A program made the translations under genes and the position numbers. From Prevotella sp. (GTDB lineage Bacteria; Bacteroidota; Bacteroidia; Bacteroidales; Bacteroidaceae): a stretch of DNA of 62,608 nucleotides. The stretch is from positions 1 through 62,608 of the forward strand of contig JAFVFY010000044.1 of NCBI GenBank assembly GCA_017475265.1, read 5' to 3'. Below, in pieces: positions 52,083 to 59,598 of this stretch (positions are counted from its first letter, which is position 1; each line of letters starts with the position of its first letter). Under the pieces are notes generated by a model. It was given only the letters and a program-made list of their open reading frames with translations. It did not search any database and had not been told where the DNA came from.

Positions 52083-52336
52083 GGATACAGAGTCCCCACC
52101 CCTGACCCCTCACACCCCTCCCCGGCCTTACGGCCACCCCTCCCCTCCGCTCGGCATCCCGAAGGGTGATGCTTGCTACCAGCGGGACGCAAGAAAGGGG
52201 CGGGTTCGGTGACATGATTATTGGGAGAAAATTTGGGAAGACTGAAAGATTTATGATAATAAAACTTCGGGAGGCCGCCGCTGAATCGCCAGCATCGGCC
52301 TCCCGAATCTCTTTCCCGTCTGTACCTTATTATATG
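52083..52336. other. Intergenic region with an element core and a terminator
   Basis: 52090-52145 is C-rich (CCCCACCCCTGACCCCTC type). 52145-52194 carries, on the minus strand, the embedded-element core TTCTTGCGTCCCGC to CCGAGCGGA. TTCGGGAGGCCG (52266-52277)/CGGCCTCCCGAA (52296-52307) is a hairpin followed by GTTTTATTAT on the minus strand and likely ends the Rpn gene. Confidence 0.7.
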
Positions 52337-53188
52337 TTACAGCCCCTCGATTTCCTCGGCGGTGAGGCCGGTGGCCTCGGCAATCTGCCCGGTAGTCATC
52401 ACGTTCATGGCCTTCAGCTTGCGGGCAAAATCAACATCTTTCTGCTTCAACTTGGCCTCTGCTTCTTTTAACTTATCCTCCCAGTCACCCTCGATGGTTC
52501 TTAACGAAGAGACCTCATCCCAGAACTTGTCATAGGCTCGCATTTCGGCATCCGTGAATGCAGCACGCTCCAGTATTTCGAGGGCTTCGCTCACCTCGGC
52601 GTTCTCCAACAGCTCTGCGGGAGCCTCCTGCGTCTTGTCGTTGATTTCGGTGAGGAAGCGGAGCCACAGCACCTGCATTTTACGCTCGCTGATGGTCTGG
52701 GGCTTAAACTTCGGCAGTTCCACAAAGATGAGGTGCAGGCCGTCAATCACCTTGTCGGTGTACTTGTCGTGGACGAGGTGATAGTAGTGATAGTAGTCAT
52801 CCACGTCCTTCATGAACTCGGCATTGACGAAGTTCAGCGCATAGACGGGCTGCAGGTTCTTGTATTTCATGCCTTTGTTGGTCTGTGCCACGTAGGCCTT
52901 CGAGGCATTCAGCAAGACACGCTTCTTGAACGATTCCGTCCATGTCATCTGCATCTCCACAATGAATTCGCGCTGCTTGTTGTCCTTGCAGCACACGTCC
53001 ACGATACTGTATTTCTCGGCCTCCGTGCGCTCGGGAATCTGGTCGGCAGGCCAGTACTCGATGCTCTCCACGCGCTCGTCATCCTTCAAGGGGAGAAGAG
53101 CGTTAAGCAAACTGATGACGAGGTGCTTGTGCTCACCGAACACCTTCTTGAAAGTCAGGTCGGCTCTCGGGTCTAAATACTTTCCCAT
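52337..53188 (-). CDS. Rpn-family recombination-promoting nuclease (PD-(D/E)XK)
   Basis: 283 aa from ATG 53188 (MGKYLDPRADLTFKKVFG). The opening motif, the nuclease strand SIVDVCCKDNKQREFIVEMQ (D...ExQ) near residues 62-80, and NASKAYVAQTNKG are typical of PDDEXK_2/Rpn proteins, formerly called putative transposases. A helical tail with repeated KLKEAEAKLKQK follows. A -7 box TACCTTTG (53212-53219) lies upstream. The family is linked to recombination and possibly phage defence. Confidence 0.9.
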   Translation of the reverse strand: MGKYLDPRADLTFKKVFGEHKHLVISLLNALLPLKDDERVESIEYWPADQIPERTEAEKYSIVDVCCKDNKQREFIVEMQMTWTESFKKRVLLNASKAYVAQTNKGMKYKNLQPVYALNFVNAEFMKDVDDYYHYYHLVHDKYTDKVIDGLHLIFVELPKFKPQTISERKMQVLWLRFLTEINDKTQEAPAELLENAEVSEALEILERAAFTDAEMRAYDKFWDEVSSLRTIEGDWEDKLKEAEAKLKQKDVDFARKLKAMNVMTTGQIAEATGLTAEEIEGL

Positions 53189-53384
53189 AGTGGTATTGCT
53201 TTTTTCTGGCGCAAAGGTAAACAAATAATTTGAAATAAACCGCAATCGCGCGGAAAAAGTGACAAAGATTAACGCTGCTGCGGCCATTTCCGGCCTAATT
53301 GCTACCCGAATCACGGAATATCCTACCATTTTTACTGATGGTGGCACGAGTTACGAAAATTCTTCGTAACTTTGCGCCCTGTAA

Positions 53385-53765
53385 ACAGGTTTCGAGACTC
53401 GGCGGCGCCTCAGCGACATCCTCACCGCCTTCCATCAGCAACTTCGCGAGTATTTCGAGAGCGGACATCCAGAGCGAAATGGTTTGCCCACTGTGGCTTA
53501 CTTTGCCGACAAGGTCTGCCTCTCGCCCAACTACTTTGGCGACCTCATCAGCAAGGAGAGCGGCACCACCGCACAGCGTCACATCCAGGATGCCGTCATC
53601 GAGCGCTCCAAACAGCTGCTCGTTGAGACCCGCCTACCCGTCAGCGAAATCGCCTACCAACTCGGCTTTGAATACCCACAGCACTTCTCGCGCTTGTTCA
53701 AGTCGCGCACGGGTATGACACCGAATGATTATAGATTAACAGCAAAATATCCAAATAAAATATAA
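53385..53765 (+). pseudogene. 5'-truncated AraC-family regulator
   Basis: Open from the codon after a stop at 53382: RRLSDILTAFHQQLREYFES, then the HTH region VAYFADKVCLSPNYFGDLIS and SEIAYQLGFEYPQHFSRLFK, ending at 53765. The sensing domain is absent and no ATG precedes it; only a TTG at 53484 could start a 93-aa HTH. CGTAACTTTGCG at 53364-53375 looks like a promoter now reading into the fragment. Confidence 0.75.
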
Positions 53766-53812
53766 ATCCCAAGGCAAAATCAATCTGCTTTGGGATTTTA
53801 TTTGTATATTTG
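53764..53812 (+). promoter_or_regulatory. 49-bp promoter block, copy 1 (before GH27)
   Basis: AAATCCCAAG and CTTTGGGATTT form a hairpin; TATATTTG (53805-53812) is the -7 box. 45 of 49 bases match copy 2 at 57723-57771; the four differences (TCTG versus CAAG) fall in the loop. It can also serve as a terminator for the AraC fragment. Confidence 0.75.
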
Positions 53813-53878
53813 CGGGCAGAAAACTACGATTACACCGCTGGGGGGGTGGCTGTTAACAAACACAATTAAAACAAAAAA

Positions 53879-56380
53879 ATGATGAAACAAACGCTAACTA
53901 TCATCGCTACATTACTCTCGCTGAGTGTGGTGCAGGCACAGAACAATGAAGAGATTGCAACTTTCCGTACTTGGGCGATGACTCCGCCGATGGGCTGGAA
54001 CTCGTGGGACTGCTACTACTCTTCGGTGACAGAGAAAGAGGTGCTGCAGAATGCGCAGTACCTGGTGGATAACGACCTGGTGAAATATGGCTGGGAGTAT
54101 GTGGTGGTGGACATCCGCTGGTACTGCAACCATCCGTCTTTGGGCGGTGGCAACTACAACCAGCGGGGCGACCAGGAATACGTGCTTGATGAGTATGGAC
54201 GCTACCTGCCGTCGCCCACCCGCTTCCCGTCGTGTATGGTTGATGGCAAGAACGAAGGATTCAAGGCTCTGGCCAAGAAGATTCACGACATGGGCCTGAA
54301 GTTCGGCATCCACATCATGCGTGGTGTGCCCAAGAGCGTGGTGGGTTCGTCTTTCAAGCTGAAAGGTAGCGAATCTACGCCTTGGAGTCAGGTCTATAAC
54401 GGCACCACCTCGCCCTGCACATGGCTGAAGGACAACCTGCTGGTGCGCAACAACGAGGCAGGACAGACATATTATAACAGTATCATGGATCTCTATGCTG
54501 AGTGGGGCGTGGATTTTCTGAAGATTGACGACCTCTCACGTCCGTTCTATACCGACGAGATTCACATGATTCGCAAGGCCATCGACCAGACAGGACGCCC
54601 CATCGTACTGTCGCTCTCGCCCGGCAAGACGCAGTACCAATATGCCGGGGAGTGTCTTGACAATGCCAATATGTGGCGCATGATGGACGACCTATGGGAC
54701 AACTGGAGCGCCGTGGATGCCGTGTTCAACGAGGCTCATGCCTGGGAGACTGTCACCCGTCCGGGCAACTATGCCGACTGCGATATGCTGCCACTGGGAC
54801 AGATTGCCATGACCATCGGTGATCCGGGCTATACCAACGCCGACGCAGGCCGTTGGACGAACCTCTCGCAGAACGAGCAGCTGACGATGATGACGCTCTG
54901 GGGCATCTGCCACTCGCCGTTGTTCTTTGGCGGCGAAATGACGAAAAACGATGCCTTCACCCTCTCGCTCCTGAACAACGAGGAGTATCACCAGATGCAC
55001 AAATATGGCGAGGAGGCCCATCAGGTGTTTAATGACGAGGATAACGGTCGTGTGGCATGGACATCACACATCGGCGACACCCGCTATCTGGCGCTCTTCC
55101 AGCGCGACAATAACCGCTGGGTGGTTGGCAACAAGGCTCTCTACAAGAGCGAGGTGGTGGCCTACACCACCGACGGCCATGCTGTGGATGTGGACATAGA
55201 GTGGCCCGAGGGTGAGAAGACGCTCGTATTGGTGGTTGATGACGGTGGGGACAACTACAACTACGACCACGGCGACTGGATCAATCCCACGCTCGTGTTG
55301 CGCGACGGCACCGAGGTTCCCCTCACAGGCACCTACAAGACCCGCCAATATACCAAGTCCTACTTCAACCGCGTGTATGAGAACAAGAACGTGGACAACG
55401 GCGGCAAGATGAAAGTGATGGGCGTCACCTACGACCGCGGCTTCTCTACCGATGCCAACGCCGCCATCTTCTTCCAGATTCCCGACGATATGGACGTGGT
55501 GCGCTTCAAGGCGATGGCCGCTGCCGATGACTCTGGCATCGGTCAGCAGGGAGCCACGACGACCATCCGCTTCATGGTGTTCGCCCAGAACCCGCTCGCC
55601 GACGAGCAGGACGATGCCGCTGCCCGCTCAGGGCTCATCAGTCGCACAGGCACGAAGAGCAAGACACTGGTGGCCGACGTGACTGGCGCCGAGCAGTTGA
55701 AGATCGTGGTGAGCAACTGGGGCGACGGCTTTGCCTACGACCGTGCCGACCTCATCAACCCCGTGCTCATCGATGCCGAGGGTAACGAGACCTCGCTGAC
55801 CACGTTGAAGCAGACCAGCTACCAGTCGGAATGGGGCAGCCTGCATGTGAACAAGAACGTAGAGGGCGGCACGTTGCGCGTAGATGGTCAGTCATATACC
55901 ACCGGCCTTGGACTCAACGCCCAGTGCACGCTCATCTACGACCTGCCCGCAGGACACTCGTGGACGACCTTCCGCGCTCTCTGCGGCTACGACTCGTCGT
56001 GCGACAGCGACAATCCCAACACGTCTGGCACCACGATGGAGTTCATCTTCTACGTCACCAAGAACGAGGCATCCGACTTCGACCTCACGCAGCTTGGCTA
56101 CAGTGCCGCAGAGTCTGTTCCCGTCTATGACATCTGGGCTAACGAGGACCTTGGCGCCGCCACAGGCATCCTCAGCACCACCGTGCCCAGTCACGGAGTG
56201 AAGCTTTTCCGTCTGGGCGAGAAGGTTACGACAGGCATCAAAGAGACTGGCAATTTACAGATGTACGATTTGCAATCTGAAACAGATGCTGTCTATGACC
56301 TCAGCGGCAGACGAGTTCCTGCAACCTCACACCTCCGCAAAGGATTTTACATCAATCATGGAAAGAAAATCATGAAATAA
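53879..56380 (+). CDS. GH27-type alpha-galactosidase with two NPCBM modules
   Basis: 833 aa with a signal peptide. Barrel motifs MTPPMGWNSWDCY (34-46), nucleophile D217 in FLKIDD and acid/base D271 in WRMMDD. About residues 495-590 and 650-740 are two NPCBM-like modules (RGFSTDANAAIFFQIPDD and TGLGLNAQCTLIYDLPAG). Ends with YDLSGRRVPATSHLRKG then FYINHGKK, a sorting-type tail. Removes terminal alpha-galactose or related sugars outside the cell. Confidence 0.87.
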   Translation: MMKQTLTIIATLLSLSVVQAQNNEEIATFRTWAMTPPMGWNSWDCYYSSVTEKEVLQNAQYLVDNDLVKYGWEYVVVDIRWYCNHPSLGGGNYNQRGDQEYVLDEYGRYLPSPTRFPSCMVDGKNEGFKALAKKIHDMGLKFGIHIMRGVPKSVVGSSFKLKGSESTPWSQVYNGTTSPCTWLKDNLLVRNNEAGQTYYNSIMDLYAEWGVDFLKIDDLSRPFYTDEIHMIRKAIDQTGRPIVLSLSPGKTQYQYAGECLDNANMWRMMDDLWDNWSAVDAVFNEAHAWETVTRPGNYADCDMLPLGQIAMTIGDPGYTNADAGRWTNLSQNEQLTMMTLWGICHSPLFFGGEMTKNDAFTLSLLNNEEYHQMHKYGEEAHQVFNDEDNGRVAWTSHIGDTRYLALFQRDNNRWVVGNKALYKSEVVAYTTDGHAVDVDIEWPEGEKTLVLVVDDGGDNYNYDHGDWINPTLVLRDGTEVPLTGTYKTRQYTKSYFNRVYENKNVDNGGKMKVMGVTYDRGFSTDANAAIFFQIPDDMDVVRFKAMAAADDSGIGQQGATTTIRFMVFAQNPLADEQDDAAARSGLISRTGTKSKTLVADVTGAEQLKIVVSNWGDGFAYDRADLINPVLIDAEGNETSLTTLKQTSYQSEWGSLHVNKNVEGGTLRVDGQSYTTGLGLNAQCTLIYDLPAGHSWTTFRALCGYDSSCDSDNPNTSGTTMEFIFYVTKNEASDFDLTQLGYSAAESVPVYDIWANEDLGAATGILSTTVPSHGVKLFRLGEKVTTGIKETGNLQMYDLQSETDAVYDLSGRRVPATSHLRKGFYINHGKKIMK

Positions 56381-56391
56381 AAGTCTAAGAT

Positions 56392-57564
56392 ATGTTAGGA
56401 AACTTTTCTTACTACAATCCCACAAAACTGTATTTTGGTGATGAGTCTTTGAACTTTCTCAAAGACGAACTGAAGGGCTACGGCCCAGTGGTGCTGCTCA
56501 ACTATGGCAGTGGCAGTGTGAAACGCAACGGTATCTACGACCAGGTGGTGGCTATCCTAAAGGAGGCTGGCAAGACCATAGTTGAGAATCCGGGCGTGAT
56601 GACCAATCCCACGCTGGAGAAACTGAACGAGGGCGTGAAGATAGCCCGCAAGAACGAGGTAGACCTGATTCTGGCCCTCGGTGGCGGCAGCGTGTGTGAC
56701 TACTCGAAGGCTGTGGCAGCATCCGTCTATTACGAGGGCGACTACTGGGACAAGTTCTGGCTGAAGCAGGAGCAGCCCGATGCCAACCAGAAGCTGTTAC
56801 CCGTTGGCTGCGTACTGACGATGGCAGGCACAGGCTCGGAGATGAATGCCGGTACGGTGATTACCGATGCTGAGCATACGTTCAAGGTAGGCCACGTGTT
56901 TGATAGCCGCCTGATGCCGAAGTTCTCCATCCTGAACCCGAAGTTCACGATGACCGTGCCCGAGAATCAGATGAAGGCTGGTATTTACGACATCATGAAC
57001 CACATCATGGAGCAGTACTTCTCTGATTTCGATGACAACACCAGTGACTACCTCGCCGAGGGGCTGATGCGCTCGGTGATTCATAGCAGTCGCATCGCCG
57101 TGAAGAATCCACAAGACTACGAAGCCCGCTCAAACATCATGTGGACGGCCACCTGGGCGCTGAACACCCTCATCGGACTGGGCAAGAAGGAGGACTGGAT
57201 GGTACACATGATTGGTCACAGCGTAGGCGCTTGGACACACGCCCCTCACGGCTATGCGTTGGCATCGGTATCGATGGCTTACTATCGCAGGGCGATGGAA
57301 AACGGTCTGCCCAAGTTTGCCCGTTTTGCGCACAACGTCTGGGACATTCCGACGGAGGGCAAGAGCGAACGCGAACTGGCCGAAGCTGGACTGGAGGCCC
57401 TGAAGGACTGGATGCTGGAGATTGGTCTGCCCCTCACCATCAGTGAGCTTGGCGCCACCAATGAGATGATTCCTGGTATCACCGAAACCACCGTCGTCTA
57501 TCCCGCAGGCTATCTGAATCTTACAAAGGAAGATATCACGGAGATATTAAAGGAGAGTATGTAA
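56392..57564 (+). CDS. Iron-dependent alcohol dehydrogenase (YqhD/BdhA-like)
   Basis: 390-aa cytosolic enzyme. NAD(P)-binding LALGGGSVCDYSKAVAAS (Gly-rich, about 94-111), metal ligands in the region MKAGIYDIMNHIME and the paired histidines in MIGHSVGAWTHAPHG (about 274-288). Reduces aldehydes with NADPH or NADH. Only 11 nt after GH27 and thus probably co-transcribed, although no metabolic link is obvious. Confidence 0.92.
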   Translation: MLGNFSYYNPTKLYFGDESLNFLKDELKGYGPVVLLNYGSGSVKRNGIYDQVVAILKEAGKTIVENPGVMTNPTLEKLNEGVKIARKNEVDLILALGGGSVCDYSKAVAASVYYEGDYWDKFWLKQEQPDANQKLLPVGCVLTMAGTGSEMNAGTVITDAEHTFKVGHVFDSRLMPKFSILNPKFTMTVPENQMKAGIYDIMNHIMEQYFSDFDDNTSDYLAEGLMRSVIHSSRIAVKNPQDYEARSNIMWTATWALNTLIGLGKKEDWMVHMIGHSVGAWTHAPHGYALASVSMAYYRRAMENGLPKFARFAHNVWDIPTEGKSERELAEAGLEALKDWMLEIGLPLTISELGATNEMIPGITETTVVYPAGYLNLTKEDITEILKESM

Positions 57565-57590
57565 TTCTCATTCTCTTCCAATCATATATT

Positions 57591-57622
57591 GGGCTGTGTC
57601 ACAATGCTGGCGCAGCCCTTTT
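57591..57622 (+). terminator. Terminator after the alcohol dehydrogenase
   Basis: GGGCTG (57591-57596) pairs with CAGCCC (57613-57618) followed by TTTTG; the loop TGTCACAATGCTGGCG adds GTG/CGC-type partial pairing. Confidence 0.75.
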
Positions 57623-57624
57623 GA

Positions 57625-57705
57625 TTATTTTCCCTCCCTGTACTCCGTCGGCGTTACGCCCGTGTGCTTCTTGAAATAGCGGGCGAAGGAGGCCCAGACG
57701 GACAT
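57625..57705 (-). pseudogene. AraC-family C-terminal remnant (26 codons)
   Basis: MSVWASFARYFKKHTGVTPT then EYREGK-stop is the very end of an AraC second HTH, without anything before it. The adjacent 49-bp block resembles the one that follows the other AraC remnant. Confidence 0.7.
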
Positions 57706-57722
57706 TGATAACAAAAAAACTT

Positions 57723-57771
57723 AAATCCCAAGGCAAAATCAACAAGCTTTGGGATTTTATTTGTATATTTG
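57723..57771 (+). promoter_or_regulatory. 49-bp promoter block, copy 2 (before the GH35-like gene)
   Basis: Same hairpin AAATCCCAAG/CTTTGGGATTT as copy 1 and -7 box TATATTTG (57764-57771), 24 nt before the ATG at 57796. Confidence 0.75.
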
Positions 57772-57795
57772 TCCGCTGATTGCAAACTATAATAT

Positions 57796-59385
57796 ATGAA
57801 AAGACTGATTCTTTCTCTTATTGCACTGGTCATGATGCAAAGTGCCATTGCAGATGATAGGTTGTCGATGTTGCCGTGTCCCATCCTTGGCGGTGAGTTG
57901 AGTAACTCAGCTGCTACTTCGGTGGAGGACATCGACGAAGTGATGCCTCGGATGCGGGCGTTGGGACTGAACACGGTGCTTGTGCCAGCCTATTGGGAAT
58001 TGATGGAGCCTGTAGAGGGGAAGTTCGACTTCACACTCATCGACCGTACCATCGATGTGGCGCGGCAGGAGTATTTGCACGTGGTGTTCCTTTGGTTTGG
58101 CGCGTGGAAGAACTCGATGTCATGCTATGCGCCAGGGTGGTTCAAACAGGACACGAAGCGGTTCCCACGAGCAATGACTGCCGAGGGGAAGCAGATGGAG
58201 ATTGCCTCGTGTTTCAGCGACAATGTGCTGCAGGCCGACCTGAAAGCGTTTTCAGCACTCATGCGGCATATCCGTGAGAAAGACCCGCAGCGTGAGGTGG
58301 TCATCATGATGCAGATAGAAAACGAGATTGGTATGCTGGAGTCGGCACGCGACCATTCGCCGTTGGCGGAGAAAACATACAAGCAAGAACGTTGGGCAGA
58401 GCGCTACGGTACGGATGAGTATGCTGATGAGAAGTTCATGGCATTGAGCTATGCCCGCTACGTGGAGCATCTGGCCAAGGCTGCCCGTGAAATCCACGAC
58501 ATGCCGCTCTACGTGAATGCCGCGATGAACAGCCGTGGGCGCCGGCCTGGCGAGTATCCCTCGGCAGGGCCGTTGGCGCATCTCATCGACTTCTGGCACG
58601 AGGGAGCACCGAGTATCGACCTGCTTGCTCCTGACATCTACGACACTGGCTTCAAGTCGTGGTGTGCGCAGTATGCGATGCCTTTGCGTCCGCAGGAGGG
58701 AGGTCCAATTAAGAACCGTCTCTTTATCCCAGAGAGCCGTTGCTGCGAGAACAGTGGTGTACGTGCTCTCTATGCCTTCGGCGAGCATCAGGCTTTGGGT
58801 TTCTCGCCCTTCGCTATCGACCAAGCCAGCCCAAAGGAAACAGAATCCGTGACAAAAGCCTACGGGCTGCTCAAGCAAATTGTAAATTGTAAATCGTTAA
58901 ATCGTAAATTGTCATGGGGTTTACTCTTTGATCAAGAAGACCGTGAGCGTATCATCAACGATGACGACGTGGTAATGACCTGCCGCCATTACTTCACACT
59001 CCCTTGGGATCCTCGTGCTACTGACGGTTCTACTTGGCCAGAGGGTGGCGCTATGCTCATTCGTCTCGGCAAGTTTGATTATCTGTTGGCAGGTAGCGGT
59101 GTGGTCATCGACTTCAAAACCCCTACGGAGAAGCAACAAACTGAGCAGAAACAGTTAGGCGAGGACGGTTTCGCCGAAGCAGGCGGAGCAATGGTCAATG
59201 TTCAATGGTCAATGTTCAATGGAAAGCGTCTCGGCCTTCTTTCTGTTGATGAAGTCGAAATGGACTCTACTGGCACCATACAATACCTCCGACGTCACAA
59301 TGGTGACCAAACCCATCAAGGCCGTCACGCCCGCATCGGCGTCGGCGAGTGGAAACTGCTCCACATCCTTCTTTATGAATATTAA
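57796..59385 (+). CDS. GH35-like beta-galactosidase (DUF5597 type)
   Basis: 529 aa with a signal peptide. Barrel motifs NTVLVPAYWELMEPVEGKFD (about 55-75), acid/base Glu in MMQIENEIG (about 173-181) and probable nucleophile in RLFIPESRC (about 313-321). A C-terminal beta domain follows. The relation to GH35/GH42 beta-galactosidases is clear; substrate not certain. Two embedded repeats lie in the frame: 58877-58912 (IVNCKSLNRKLS) and 59191-59222 (MVNVQWSMFNG). Confidence 0.83.
   Translation: MKRLILSLIALVMMQSAIADDRLSMLPCPILGGELSNSAATSVEDIDEVMPRMRALGLNTVLVPAYWELMEPVEGKFDFTLIDRTIDVARQEYLHVVFLWFGAWKNSMSCYAPGWFKQDTKRFPRAMTAEGKQMEIASCFSDNVLQADLKAFSALMRHIREKDPQREVVIMMQIENEIGMLESARDHSPLAEKTYKQERWAERYGTDEYADEKFMALSYARYVEHLAKAAREIHDMPLYVNAAMNSRGRRPGEYPSAGPLAHLIDFWHEGAPSIDLLAPDIYDTGFKSWCAQYAMPLRPQEGGPIKNRLFIPESRCCENSGVRALYAFGEHQALGFSPFAIDQASPKETESVTKAYGLLKQIVNCKSLNRKLSWGLLFDQEDRERIINDDDVVMTCRHYFTLPWDPRATDGSTWPEGGAMLIRLGKFDYLLAGSGVVIDFKTPTEKQQTEQKQLGEDGFAEAGGAMVNVQWSMFNGKRLGLLSVDEVEMDSTGTIQYLRRHNGDQTHQGRHARIGVGEWKLLHILLYEY
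58877..58912. repeat. Embedded TTGTAAATTGTAAATCG repeat in the GH35-like gene
   Basis: About four units of AAATTGT/AAATCGT. The reading frame gives QIVNCKSLNRKLSW, unlike its surroundings. Confidence 0.82.
59191..59222. repeat. Embedded ATGGTCAATGTTCA repeat in the GH35-like gene
   Basis: Units of ATGGTCA/ATGTTCA, read as MVNVQWSMFNG. The same class occurs in GH3 at 60727-60758 and beside copy 3 in the epimerase gene. Confidence 0.85.
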
Positions 59386-59389
59386 ATAA

Positions 59390-59563
59390 ATGAAGAAATC
59401 GTTTTTTATGCGGATGGTGGTTACGATGCTATTCGTAATAATGGACAGTTTGACTCTACTCCCAGCACTTCATTCTATTTATCTGCATGCTGGTTTAAAT
59501 AATTCTGAAAAAGGAATATATTATTTTGTTGTCTCCGAAAATGTTACTACCTTTGTACTTTGA
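59390..59563 (+). CDS. Possible 57-aa membrane or secreted peptide
   Basis: Starts 4 nt after the GH35-like stop: MKKSFFMRMVVTMLFVIMDS, a hydrophobic signal-like segment, then LTLLPALHSIYLHAGLNNSE and a short tail. Its 3' third overlaps the GH3 promoter, so it may be a remnant rather than a working gene. No family recognised. Confidence 0.35.
   Translation: MKKSFFMRMVVTMLFVIMDSLTLLPALHSIYLHAGLNNSEKGIYYFVVSENVTTFVL
59525..59555 (+). promoter_or_regulatory. GH3 promoter
   Basis: -33 TTTG (59525-59528), 19-nt gap, -7 TACCTTTG (59548-59555); the GH3 ATG is 43 nt further. Confidence 0.75.
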
Positions 59564-59598
59564 AAAGCGTTTACCCAAAGTTAACATTATCAATACAA

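Noticed and set aside
53484-53765. A complete small AraC-type regulator from the TTG at 53484
   Set aside because: The frame continues upstream with family-like residues to a stop at 53382, so the gene is truncated at its 5' side and the TTG is just an internal codon.
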